Source: Arabidopsis thaliana
Lineage: Eukaryota; Streptophyta; Magnoliopsida; Brassicales; Brassicaceae
Length of the DNA stretch: 64,000 bases
Reading direction: 5' to 3'
Assembly (NCBI RefSeq): GCF_000001735.4
Contig: NC_003074.8
Coordinates: forward strand, 7,936,101 to 8,000,100
Shown here: one piece after another, positions 43,984 through 56,705 of the stretch
Layout: each line of letters starts with the position of its first letter
How positions within the stretch are numbered: the stretch's first letter is position 1
Notes under the pieces: generated by a model
What the model was told of the DNA's origin: nothing
Seen by the model: the letters and a program-made list of their open reading frames with translations, nothing else
The model's database searches: none
Made by a program: the position numbers and the translations under genes

Positions 43984-44532
43984 CTAGATTTTAACCAGCG
44001 GTACACCGCGGGAACAATTTATTTTTTAAATTAATATATATAAAAGTTTGTAAATTGTATATATTTACAAAAAAATTTTATTTTATAGTTTACAATTGTT
44101 ATTAAGTAACGTCCTGCCAAACCCGTCCCGCCAACCCGTCCTCTAAAAAAAACTCATTTATTTTATTAATGTTGATCTTATTTATGATATGTTTATGAAT
44201 TATTGTCTAAATATTTTGTAATTTTGTAGTAATTAAATGCTATCAAATATCTCTACGGTTTGATGATTATAATCATGTAGAAAAGCAATATCAAAAATGA
44301 TAATTTTGTAGTAATTAAATAATATTAAATATTTTGGAAGTTTTATTTTAGTAATTAATCGTGAAGTTAAGGTAGAGAGATTTTGGGAAAATTGTTAAAT
44401 GTCAAATATTTAATTAGAAGATTTTCTTTCTAATTATCAAAAACAATTATTAAATGTCAGTGGCAGCCGCTGTAAATAAATCTCAAATCTAGAATTTATT
44501 TCACAAAGTGACTGCAAAAATGTATATATAGA
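43984..44532 (-). mobile_element. Non-autonomous Helitron, complete, minus strand
   Basis: It has the same ends as the element at 885-1470. On minus it starts TCTATATATACATTTTTGCA (from 44532) and ends with a CCCGCGGTGTACCGC-type hairpin followed by CTAG at 43984, with T/A flanks at 44533 and 43983. It is 549 bp, AT-rich and without coding capacity. Confidence 0.85.
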
Positions 44533-45108
44533 TGTCATATCATAACCAAAATTAAAATTATAAATGGTGAAAAAAGTTTATTTTGTATACCTGTTATAAT
44601 ATCATTGCAAATATATTCTGAGTGATATTTACTTTGAAAGTAAAATAACGGAAATGAGATTATATCTAAACTTGATACACTAGTAATTACTAGTATTTGA
44701 AAATAGCATATATGATCCTTAACTATTGTTACGTAGAAAAATAATAAGACCAAATGTGTAGACCAAGTAGGCATATGTATATTGTTACTCGATTGGTAGG
44801 ATCCTTGAAGTTTTCCTATGAACTTATAGTAACGAACAAACATTGTGATTATGACTGTGATAACTGATTGATATGTGTTAGAAGAAAAAGTTTTAGGAAA
44901 TGTACTTATGTAGGACATGTGTATTTAGGAAAATGGAATCTGAACAAGTGCTGCTTTAAAGAAAATTAAAAAAAGGTGAAAAAGTTTTCAATAATTAATA
45001 ATCTTTAATTTGTAGAAAGATAGCAAAAGAACCTTTTTCTTGTTAAACTTTATTGACTACAAATGTTATATTCTTTGAGTCATTTTTGTAACATGTTTCA
45101 AATATGCA
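44533..45108. other. Unique spacer between two Helitrons
   Basis: 576 bp of non-repetitive AT-rich DNA. A 127-codon minus-strand open stretch (44535-44918) has no family resemblance. I see no gene. Confidence 0.45.
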
Positions 45109-45999
45109 TCTACATATACATTTTTGCAGTTATTTTGTGAAATAAATCTTGGAGTTGGAACTTATTTACAATGGGATGCCACTGAATCTATTACTTTAAA
45201 TTTAATTGTGGAAATTATAACTACCAAATATGAATTTAATTTCAGAAATATTAACCAAAAACGATTGTTACCAAATATCTAAACCAATCCCTTTAGATAG
45301 CAAAACAATTAAATTCCTTATTTCTTATCTAACCAATAATATTAACGAAATCTTAAATCCATATATTATGAGAATCATTTAAAGCAACCTTTTAAATTGA
45401 CTCAAACTATATATCTTTTAAATAAAAATATAATTAAAAAGAAAATAACAAAATAATGTTAAATTTCTCGGGACAAAGTTATATCGTAGATCGGGTTTGG
45501 GTCGATATTAAAACGGAACGATATACCACAGATGAAATTCTAAAATTAAGGATTAAATCACAATTATATATAATCTTAAAAAGTTAACAAAATAAACAAC
45601 CTTAACAAAACATATATAACTTAAAATTTAAATTTTTAGTTGTGAAAAATCGAGTATGACCATATTGACGAAAAATATGTGGGTTCAACGTCTCATATCG
45701 AATATATGTGTAGAATCATATCATTAGTAAGATCAACATTAATAAAATAAATGAGTTTTTTAGCGGAACGGGTTTGACGGGACGTTATAAAATATTAATA
45801 TTTGCAAACTTTTTATATACATTCTAATTTGCGGTAAAAAATAATATATATTAACTTTAAAAAACAAATCGTCTGGCAGTGTACTAAGGGTAAAAACTCC
45901 AATTACATAATCTATTATTCAATTATACAAAATATTTTTAATATATAATTTTTAGAAAAAAAAAACTATCTCCGCGGTGTACCGCGGGTCAAAATCTAG
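45109..45999 (+). mobile_element. Non-autonomous Helitron, complete, plus strand
   Basis: It begins TCTACATATACATTTTTGCA after an A (45108) and ends in the hairpin CCGCGGTGTACCGCGG, then GTCAAAATCTAG, followed by T at 46000. At 891 bp it is longer than its two relatives because of extra AT-rich interior. It is in opposite orientation to the neighbour at 43984-44532. Confidence 0.85.
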
Positions 46000-48132
46000 T
46001 TAAGGTTTAAATTAGTATATTAATTGATGGTAAAAGTACTGTTATTTGTAATAATACGCAGTTAAGTGAGTTTTTATTCCCATAAATAAAGAAAAGTTCT
46101 TCTTATATAATGAAGAGTACCCACATAAAGGTGTTGCATTAGCGTCGTGCAAATTTCTTATATTTAGAGAGAAAAACGCAGCTTATAAAATCAACATAAT
46201 AGTGGACATAATGTAATTGCATACGTACGGAAGATAGAGACATCAAAATGTTTGGTAGTAATAAATTGGGGAAAAATAGACGCAACAAAACTTCTTTGGT
46301 CTTTCCTAATGAGAAGATTTCAAGGAATATTTTGCTTTTTGTGAACCAAACTGATTCTCTTTTCCTTTCATCGATTTGTATCCATTAGATTATCAATTTG
46401 GCCACATGTATAAATTTGGTTTTTGGTTTTCTTTCACCCAAATTTTAAGAAGGTTTCTATTTCACACAAATATTTATACTTCTCTTATATACCCCTAAAA
46501 CTGATAGAAATTTTATGCCTGTTTTATAACTAACTTCAATTCATCGTAAAAATATTTGGGAATTTTAGAGAAACACTTTTATTGGTTTTTTGAGTTTTAT
46601 TTATTCTTTAAAAGATTTGTATCATTAGTATTGGTTCTATTGGATGTAACCTGAAGACAAAATATGTCACGGTCTCACGGACCAAATATTATTTATACTA
46701 GCTATAGTCATAAAATCTTGGATATGATGAAGTGACACGGAAAAAAATCCAAATGTTGACATATGTGTGAACAGAAGAATATTTATATAGTCTAAATTTC
46801 CGATTTTATTTGTGTACCTTACGTGTTATAAGTCGAATAGAAAACTTTAAATTATGTAAGTGTTAACATTATAGTGATGTTTGCACTGGATCAAAAAATC
46901 AGTTAACGTTAAAATATATCTAATTTATGATTATCAATATGTTATCAGTTAAAAGTAAATATGACATAAAAGTTTCAATGGCAATAGCTGGTGTGAATAA
47001 AAAGTAGAATAAAAAACATTCGATGGATATTTGATGAAGTCTCTTCCAGAGTTTCAGTTTTTGAAGTCCATTTGATGGAGCTCTTAATTAGGCCTCTATT
47101 TGATGAGTTCAGTTACATTTGTGATCACTTATAATAGACATTTGTTTAGATGAACCCAAAGCCCATTCTCAGCCCAACTTAAAAGGTTTACCGTTAAGAA
47201 CTTATGATTACTATGACTGGTTTGAGCTCTATGCCAATTCTGACGCTGGCACCCTCTGCCGTTATAGGTGGTATGGAGATTTACGGGGTTATATAGTTAC
47301 GCTCGGTGCTCTATCCGATGCAGTTGTGGAGACTTACTGGTCTGATGGAAATGTGGAAATTTTGTGGCAAAATATTCAATGAAATTACAGCAAACGATGA
47401 TATGGTCGAAGGGTATAAAATCAGAAAAGTGTACTTTCAATGTGGTCTTGTAGAACCTCCGACTATATATATATGACCAAATTGAGAGGAATTTTGTTTT
47501 TTTTCAATCGAGAGGACTAAGTGTATAATCATCTTTTTTCTATATGAGTGTGTAATCATCTTCAAGAAGCGCTAGAGACGTTTGAGGAAATGACGAATGT
47601 AATAATTTGTGTGGAGAAAGAGACGGATTAAAGAACTTGTCAATGAGTATAGAATCCATCGAAGACCAACATATGAAAAATGTCATTAAAATTTGGCAGC
47701 GTTAGTAACTGATATAATAGCTAGCCATCCAAATGCATAAAGTTTTCAGAATTACGAGTTCGATAACTTAACATGTTATGGTCTCTACTCTCTAACCCGA
47801 AAAATGGTTTTCTTGGTTACCAAACAAATAACATAACATGAAAATATTGAGCTCAATTCACAAGTTAAAAATGACGACAAGATATTCTCAACAATGGCTA
47901 GTGAATTTTGAGATCATGGTTTCCTCCTGGATAATTTTGACCATGTTAATAGCTTAAGAGAAGAATCAATGTGTCATGTGTGGAAACTAAATGACAAGTC
48001 TGTTTGAAATTAATTGATTAGTTATATAACATATCACCGACCATTATTTATGACATTAATTAAACAAAACAAGGAAGAAAGAAGCATCAAATATTATACA
48101 TTAAGTAATTAGCGAAATAGAAGAAAAATGGA
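46000..48132. other. Intergenic region with an unassigned coding-like fragment
   Basis: AT-rich DNA. The only coding-like stretch is at 47125-47382 (separate entry). The rest has no recognisable gene, RNA or repeat. The DUF1677 3' UTR occupies the right end. Confidence 0.4.
47125..47382 (+). pseudogene. Possible gene fragment, 86 open codons, family unknown
   Basis: One frame is open for 86 codons without an ATG near its start and ends at TGA. Its composition is unlike AT-rich chance frames: Trp, Tyr, Gly and Asp are frequent (RTYDYYDWFELYANSD, then YRWYGDLRGYIVTLG, then VVETYWSDGNVEILWQ), and local G+C is higher than in the flanks. I do not recognise the family. It may be an exon remnant of a gene captured or duplicated here. 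It could also be chance. Confidence 0.35.
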
Positions 48133-48465
48133 TCAGTACAACTTGGTGGTGTTAGATCTACCAAACTTCTTGGACGTAGAGGAATTCGTCAACTCACCGG
48201 ACCTCCTCCGTAGCATCTGCCTCATACCATCAGCGACATGAACCGCCGGATTATCTTTTTTAAACTTGCCACAAAACGACACGTGGGCCTTGACGGCTTC
48301 ATCAACTGTGGTCATCTTCCGGCGACTCACTTCGTCCCTCACGGCTTCGGAGCAGAGACCACAGAGCCACTTGTTGTCGAAGTTAGATTTGACCTCACTA
48401 ATGTAGTCTTGTGTGCAATCTTCCATTAACCCACAACACTCACATCTCACGGATTCGATCTCCAT
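48133..48465 (-). CDS. DUF1677 protein
   Basis: A single exon of 110 residues starting at the ATG at 48465 (MEIESVRCECCG); an upstream GTG codon is not a plausible start. Two cysteine pairs, CECCG near the N-terminus and WLCGLCSEAVRDEV at residues ~33-46, are the DUF1677 signature and suggest metal binding. A helical segment (TVDEAVKAHVSFCGKF) follows, then a basic tail (MRQMLRRRSGE). The family is plant-specific with no established biochemical role. Length fits family members. The gene stands alone, about 2 kb from the nearest transposon. Confidence 0.85.
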   Translation of the reverse strand: MEIESVRCECCGLMEDCTQDYISEVKSNFDNKWLCGLCSEAVRDEVSRRKMTTVDEAVKAHVSFCGKFKKDNPAVHVADGMRQMLRRRSGELTNSSTSKKFGRSNTTKLY

Positions 48466-51400
48466 TTTCACTAAAGAAGCCTATAAGCTTCAATGCAAAC
48501 AAACAACAAAAAATGTTTTTTTTTTTTGGTTGATGGAGAATGGTTTTATGTTGTGGGTAACGAAAACACCAAGTTAATGCTTTATATGTTGCATTTTTTG
48601 GCCGGCTCTCGACACTTTCAATAATTAATATAATACTCTAGATGGATGTGTATAATTGGGCAGATAGAGTAATAAATCTAACGGTTACATTCGTTTTTTT
48701 CTCAAATAATATAAACTATATGTATTTAGTAACAAAACGATGACAACTAACACAAATAAAAAAGGGCAGTCATGAATTTATTTTCTTTCCTTTTTGGGCG
48801 GTCGTAAATTTTTTTCTTTCTTTTTTGGACGGTCGTAAAAACTGTATAGTTTTTTTAATTGACTGATTAATATATAAAAGTTAATAAAATACTGAGTATA
48901 TGAAAATATTTCTATAGTCTAAAACCTATATGAATCATTGAATCTCAATCTATGTGTAGATCTCTAATCAATCACCGGTGTTGTCAGATAAATTTATCGT
49001 GGGTTCAGTAACCTATTACGTAGCCATGTTCGGACATTATGGTGTCTCAATGGCAATGGAGGAAAACGAATTTGGCGAAAAATCTATGGGCGCTTTTTAA
49101 AATCAAATGTGTTTACAAGTTACAATGTTACATTTTCGTATGTTTTTGTTTTTCTTATGAGTTATAATATGGGTTTATAAAAGCAGTCATTACCAAAAAC
49201 TTATAAAAGTTATAAATATGAAGAAGATTAGAAAGAATTAGCCAAAAAAAAAGAAAAAAGAGAGAGGGTAGAGGAGTTGCCATAATTTGCTCCATGTTCT
49301 AAGGGACATGAGATGGTGGAAATAGAGACAAAGGTGGTTGGATTTAGGAGGGTCCCTCACCTACCCAATTATACCACACTTCTCTCAATCTCCTCCAAAA
49401 TTGTTATATCCACACACACACATACATATGATTCTTACCATTATCTATCTATATATAAACAACACATATACATGAAATATCTTCGTATATATGCTTTTAT
49501 TGTTAGTTTTCTTGCTTTATCGTGTATATTCAAAGTAGAATTTGTTCGGGTTATGACTTATGAGATAGTTGTTTTTGCTTATAAAGTTATAATCACTAAG
49601 CTTGGAGTTTTTTTTCTTTTTCTTTTGAGAATGTTTCTTGCCGAATTAACAAGATAAATTGTCGCTGAATGATATATACAAATGTGGTGTCTGAAATAAA
49701 AGGAAAAATGTGGTTTTTGATTTACTACGTACGTAAATCTAAACGTAGTCTTCTAAATACATACATATGAATATGAAATTCCCATAACGTTCAAACTTTA
49801 AAGATGGGTCGGCTTAAAGATCCAAGCACACTCGTCCCCAAAAGAAGGAACAATAATTAAGGCCTATGAGTCTTCTAGCCACACACAAAAAAAAAAAAAG
49901 ATGTTCTAAAAGCTAATAATGTAGTAGTATCATTACTGTATCAAACAAAAGTTGTTAAAACAAAGAAAAATTAGATAAAACTAATCTGCCTATCTTACTC
50001 CCACTTTTTCGAATATATCATTATTTTAGACCTAGAAACGTATTGAGAAAAATTTATTATTTATTTAATGTTAAATAATTTCTAATCTAAAGTTAAATAA
50101 TACTACATAATTAGAAAAATATATACACAAGGTGGTCTGTGGTTAAAGGTTTTGTCTTGGAGTATAGATAATTTATTCAATGGCATACTCTCGAGGCATA
50201 AACTGTGGGCAGTTAAAGTTTTGTTGTAATAAATAAAAAAAGAAAAGAAAAAGGAGAAATTGAATGCAATGTAGGGTTAGTTAATTTCAGTTACCCTATT
50301 TGTCATGTCTTCTCTCGACAGTTGCTTGACTAAGCTTGTGACTGACTTTCGGCCATAGATTTGTCTATATTTGCCATGTCATCATGCACCACTAATGTAT
50401 ACTAAAACAAACACATCACATATAAGTTTGCATCATATTTATTTTTGATATGCTTGCTAACAACATTAATACTTATAGGAGTTTGTATTTTGTAAGCCGT
50501 TCCATGTCAAATGGGTGTTTTGAAAATTCATTTAGGATTCATGTCAAGTGGGCTTCATAAGAATGGATAATACATGTAAATAATATAAGATATATTTACA
50601 GAAAACATACAACATATCTAAGAAACTACTTGAGCATTTTTTCCCTTAAACAAATATAAAGCATTTGAGAATAAGATGCAACAAGAAGAGTTACAAGACA
50701 TGAGCATGAGCGTTACTTCCGACGTTTTCTTTCAATAATGCTGACAACTTTTTTCTCCATGCATTGACCACTTTTCTGAATCATATTTCCATAATGCTTT
50801 GTTATTATATAATAGTATTACTCTATAAACCTTATAATGTTTTATCAAGTGGTTGAACAATGAATTAAAGGTTTTAAGACTAAATTTAGGCTTCAAACTC
50901 ATAAGTATGCATGGGGGTTTCCATTTTTTTTCATTAGTTTCTTAGAAGTTTCAAAACATGTATCGTGCTAATTGAGGTTAAGTTCATTTATATGTGGATA
51001 GCTAGGTTTTGACTATGGAAGATAGTAAAATCACTATTTGTAATCATGTAAACACCTTTTAACGAATTACGGTGTAATTTATGATAAAGGAGAAAAACAG
51101 AACCAAAAAAGGTTTTCTTAGTCAAAATCGGTGAAAGAAATTTACGTGGCAACTCAAGCCCTGATATTAAGCTAGCTTTTGACTTAATGATTCTTCTAGC
51201 AAGTTAAAAATTTATTAGTCACAATATGTAAGCTTAGCCGAAAATAAAGATGGATACAATGTTCAAAATCAAAACAGGATTAGTAATTATATATATGAAG
51301 AAACAAATAGAACTGAAACCATAAAAGCTCACTGCAGCCTGCAGTGGCCAGTGAGTATAATAGAGAACCAAGAATGGCTACGGTCGGACAATAGGAGCTC

Positions 51401-54400
51401 TATGAAGACTGAAGAGGCTTTGTTTCAAATACTGAGGTTAACACTCTTGAATATTTGGCTTCGAGTTCACCTAGAGGGAGTGTGGGTCATGTAGTTTTGT
51501 AAATGGTGGACTGTCATATATAGAAAAAGGATGATGCATGTATAAAGTATTTTATGAATTAACACAACATTAGATTTTGCATCATGTAATTATCTTTTTC
51601 CCCATGCTTAGACTTTTCTCTCTTTCTTTCTTCATTGCTTTTTGTTTGTCAATGATGTGCTCTTAAATTACTTGAAGAAAAAGTAAGCCACCAATGATTA
51701 TGAGGACGAACATATTCTACATTTTTGTAGCCATGCTCGTGTGGGTTTGGTTTCGAGTTACTTTCAAGAATCATGTCACTAACTTTAATTTCATGTACAC
51801 AATCATATCGACCTATATAGAGTTTTACTTCACACGCATAACAAAATCTTAACTATTGATTAACAAAGTTTTTATATATTCTCTCCGTTTTAAGACTTTA
51901 TTCTTTTTTCATAAAGAATGTCGTTTTGTATTTACAGTATAGTGTTTAACATAAATCTTAATTTTATCCCTAGTATTTCGCTTACTTAACTAGAAAGTGC
52001 AAGGTTTTGGTGTATTTATAAACATTATAATAGATTTCGTAACTAATACTATCGATGTAACCGTATCAATTAAAATGTGGATGTATTCAGCTTTTATGAT
52101 CGCCATAAACGTATAAATAGTGGACTATAGAAAATCATTTGAAGTTAATAAGTCAGCCATATATACACACATACCAATTTATTGATGAGAAAAGTTGGAT
52201 ATCTAATCCAATCAATCTATAATGTGATTGGTTGTGGTGGCAACATAAATCAACTTTGTTGGATTGGTACGAATATATGCTAGAAGAATTTTTTTTCTAA
52301 AAATGGCCCCAATATTTTAGTCTGTTCATAATTAAGAACATCATTAGTATCTAGTTGACTAATTAAACCTTCAAACTTGACTCATTCAATCAACCACTCA
52401 ACGTGAATCATATAATGATTCTCATCCACAATATTTAATACTATAATATACATAGTTGCCTGCCATGGCCAAGTTGGTCTTTCTTACATATATTCTCCGA
52501 AAATTGAAATCAAGCTCAATAATTGAAGAAACATAATTAAAGAAAAGAAAAGATTGCAAATGATTATAGCTTTGGCCAATATAAATGATGATCTAGTAAA
52601 GTCATATTAATTACATTAACAAACAAAAGTCAGAATCAGTTCTTATTATTAGGAGATAAATACTATATAAGAGATTAGGAACATAAAGTAAATAGATCAA
52701 AGGTGTACATTTGAGATTAGATCATATAGTTATACACTCACTGTCAGAGGTTAAAGTCGAGTGACATATAATCTTATAATGGTGTAGATATTGAATGCTA
52801 TATATATATATATGTCCTCCTCTTGTATAATTACATGAAAATGTTATATAAAAACGATAATACCATGAATCACACAACCAATTAAAAGCGATATGAATCT
52901 TGTGAATGAAACAAGAGTCAGCTATAGTTGCCATGTGTGCATATGAGACCAACGATGTTTTAGTAAAGGGCCATACCTATATGCATGTGGGGATGCCTAT
53001 AAACCCAACTAGATAATTAAAATAATAATAAAAAGATCACCATAGAACTGATACAGGGAATATAGAAATTTATATTTTGGATTCTTTTGTGTGTGACTAG
53101 TAAAAATCTTGAGACATAAAAGCAAAATTAGTATGTGTAGAAAAATTGATTGGTGGATACAAGAACAGGTTTCATATGTCCAATAGGTTCATTGGGTTCC
53201 GTTCAACCTCTCGACCTTGTAGCAAAATGGAAATGCTTGTCCTACCCATCACATGTCTCATTCATGTATATATGTCCTAAAATGGATAATAATCAAATTG
53301 TGGGATATCTTGATAACAAAAAAAAAAAAAAAAAGAATGGTAAATCACATATGCTAGTTTGTTTTCGGTTACATGTTTTGTCTGAACAAAATGTCTAACC
53401 AAAGAAAGAAAACCTCAGTTATAAATATATGTTTGACAATTTTGTATAAATTCATTATCATCATCAACCTGTTCGGGCATGCATGTGATTTGATAATTAA
53501 TACAATGACGCTTTGATTGGAGTTTTGACAAAATTAGCGGAACAGAGAAGCCTTTACTTATTGACCTAATTGAGCTAATATTCATTTTTTTTTTTGTTAA
53601 GTAACTTTTGTTTACTATTTTTTATGAAGTATAAGATTCAATTAATGGTCGCATGTTAAGTAGTAGCCAGAAATAAAATTTTCACGTGTACATGTATGCA
53701 TAATGCATGTGGGTTTGTCTTTGTTACCCCTCGAATTTGTTTATTTGATTTTGTTTTCGATATGCTATAAAATATGGTGTCCATTCAAAATACTACTAAG
53801 CAAATTTGCACTTATATAAACGTGGTTTGGTTGGGATTAATCATGCACCTTTCCAATGATCAGATAACACTATAATAGTAATATATATATATAAAAGGAC
53901 TAAAATTGCCTTTGTAAACTCTTATCCTAGAGCTTTCTCGCACATCTCATTCTTTCTCGAGTTTTGACAAGCTTTCATTTGAAGATTTTGTGAACCCGGA
54001 TTAAAGTCATGGGTCACATTAACTGAGTGATCTACATCCGCGATTAGCCTAGTCGGACTTGGCTGATATGATAGTGAAAAACTTGAGTTAAAGACATGGA
54101 AGCTTTAGAGAATTTTGAATTACTTCATCATATGTATCTATACAGTTTTTACCAAATGGATTGTTCACCGGAACTGTAATGAAAAATGTACTAATTACGA
54201 ACCTCTCAAAATACAATCAAGCCTCCACTCGTAGGACAAATTGTCAAAGAGAGAATTTTATCTGGCCCACCACGTGTATTAGCCAATCACGCCGCCGCTC
54301 GTAGGCCCATAAGCTGACTTCAAAGTTGGATTTTGTAAGACTTCATGGGTCCGACTTTTACGAGTTGCGGACTTGCGGGAACATAAACTAGTAAACTATT

Positions 54401-55726
54401 CCTAAGCATATAACAAGTAATAAGTGTTATCTGTGTCTATGTAGGTTAAGTGCATGGAAATACAATCTAGTTGATATGTGTTCAACTAAATAAATCAATG
54501 ATAGTAGAAATACCAATCGTAACCATACCAATTGCTTAGCTTCAAACATAATAATAACGAAATCCACTATATATAGAACTTCGGTTTAGTATGGTTTGTT
54601 TGTGGATTGAACCAGACCGTTTAAGAGCGCAATTCATGTTATATATAAAAGTCAGTCGAAAATAAGAATGATTGAAACGGGCTCGGGCTTTACTTAAATC
54701 ATGATCCAGAATGTTAAAAATCTGACCCTTAACAGGCTTAAGCTTTTGAATATATATATTTTTTTTTTGTCAACTAAGCTTTCAAAATTGCTTTAAATTT
54801 GTTTATAATTGGAGTGGTGAGGATCTTATACAAATTTTAATGGTTAACATAATGTACCTCACTAATTTATATCATTTTTTGGAAAAAATAATCAGAGTTT
54901 TTAATGTTGACAACGAAACGGTGTCAGTCATTCTTGTATAATTATTATCTCAAATAAAATTCAATGTGCTCATTTAAGATAGTCACTCAAGTAAGACATA
55001 AATTATTAGGATTTTGATGTATCAATTCAAATTAGATGAGGGCTATATAATAGTGTAATGCTCTTCGAAATAGTACTACAAGTTGTTTATATCACATTGT
55101 CTCTTAGATAAAGAAAAAACAAAAGAAGGATGTGAAAACACATAGAGCTTCTTGATCTATAACATCATTTCCACGTAACTAGCCATTGAATATCCTCAAT
55201 GTGACATATCTTTGCAACTGTCTTTTACATTGTTCGATTGTCATTTCATTGTTTGTTATCTTCTTCATATCAAAACATAGTTACTTATAGTAAGAAAATC
55301 ATACATGCATCTATAGCTCGGTGACTAGTTAGTAATCTAAGGAGATTTTCAAATCACGATTTCAAACATTGAAGACGAGAAATAGACTAATTTACATGTC
55401 CGAGTATCAAAACACGAAACTAAGAATTATGTGTCTTCTCCTTCTTGAATTTTGATGCTCGTGTTTTAGTTTTCTGTCTTGACACCGCAAATGGAATTGA
55501 GTTATTGTGATCTCTACTGTTTATTAAAGATTAAAAGTAACCATTAAAGTAAAACATGTATATATGATTATGCATGTAGACACATAATACACATAGATAC
55601 CGATACCAAACTCTTCTCCAAACCAAAACAAAAGCAACTAAACAAAATTCACCATATCTAACGTTTTATTAATCATAGTCATTATCATAACTTTTTTTTT
55701 ATATATAGCTCAAATAAAAACTTATT
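48466..55726. other. Large gene-poor region
   Basis: About 7 kb with no supported gene. It holds a ~30-bp imperfect direct duplication at 48781-48841 (GGGCGGTCGTAAA / GGACGGTCGTAAA), a palindromic CACTGCAGCCTGCAGTG at about 51330 and a short mariner-MITE-like end near 51886 (CTCTCCGTTTTAAGAC). A 61-codon frame from 49472 has a signal-peptide-like start, but I do not call it a gene. An unannotated non-coding RNA cannot be excluded. Confidence 0.4.
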
Positions 55727-56705
55727 TCATTTAGTATCATTTTCCTCTGACATCATCATCTCTATGGACCTGCATTCACTGCTACAGAAAGCTCTATCTC
55801 CCCTGCAAATTAAAATCAAAACAAAAATTACTTATTTATTTATTTTTAAAAATTATTAATTAAAAAATTAAATTAATTAGCCATTCTAAATATTAATTTT
55901 CTCATAATTTATATTAAATTTCACATTGTAAATGTCACCATTTAATTGAAATGTAAAAATATGAAAATAAGCCAAACCTGTACATGAAAATGTCATCACG
56001 AGGCCCAAGACTCTTCTTACAGTTACAGCAACAACTGAGAAAACTGTCGGGTGGGGAATAATCCGAATCCGATTCATTAACCGGGTCGGAGCTCCGGAAG
56101 AAAACGACGCCGGGTTGGCTCTCAACGATACAGTTATCGAATATATGAATGGTTCTCGGGTTAGGCCCGTGACACGTCACGCATGTGTAATCCTCCGATA
56201 ACTCCATATCGCTCGCCGGGAAATAGCCGGAGATGATTCTGGGAGACCCAAGACCCGACTCGGAACCCGGTTTCTTCGTCTCCGGTTGAGAATTCCTCGT
56301 TTTGATCCCGAAATCCGACGAGGAAATCGGAGAATCCGGGACCCGGATCCGAAGCTGAGACCCGAATAGAATTGTCCCGGATCTCGGTCCGGGTTCGGGT
56401 GTTTCGTCTTGGATTAGAGAATCGACAATGGCGAGTCCGATTCTTTTGGGTTCGAGTTTGAGACGGGTTTCGGGTTCTTGGGTTTTCGGGTTATCGGATC
56501 CAAATGGGTTTTTCAAAACAGAGAAAGGTTTGGTGTCGAGAATTGAAGTTGGACTCGCGACGGCGTCGTTTTCAGTGAAGCTTTTAAAGCTACTAAAAGC
56601 TGTGAAGAGCCTCGGAAACGGCGTCGTTTTACTCTGTTTCTGATTCTGACTCTGGTTTGTTTCCGCCATTAAAGCTTGCTTGCTTCTTGATCTCTTCTTT
56701 AGCAT
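55727..56705 (-). CDS. FLZ8: FCS-like zinc finger (FLZ/DUF581) protein
   Basis: Two exons on the minus strand, 56705-55978 and 55802-55727, give 267 residues. Start is the ATG at 56705 ([16 protein letters not shown]). The N-terminal ~180 residues are low-complexity and Ser/Pro/Lys-rich with short conserved patches (RPFSVLKN-like [28 protein letters not shown]). The FLZ domain is at the C-terminus: [23 protein letters not shown] crossing the splice site, then [14 protein letters not shown], a CxxC...CxxxC zinc-binding pattern. FLZ proteins bind SnRK1 kinase subunits as adaptors. My recall of the symbol is good but not certain. The splice falls inside the FLZ motif (AG|G within the Arg codon), and unspliced reading destroys the finger. 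Confidence 0.9.

Noticed and set aside
44535..44918. 127-codon minus-strand frame between Helitrons
   Set aside because: Ile/Phe/Ser-rich as expected from AT-rich DNA, with no recognisable family.
53150..53398. 82-codon frame with GSLGSVQPLDLVAKW segment
   Set aside because: No upstream gene structure, an A16 run inside the frame, and no recognised homologue.
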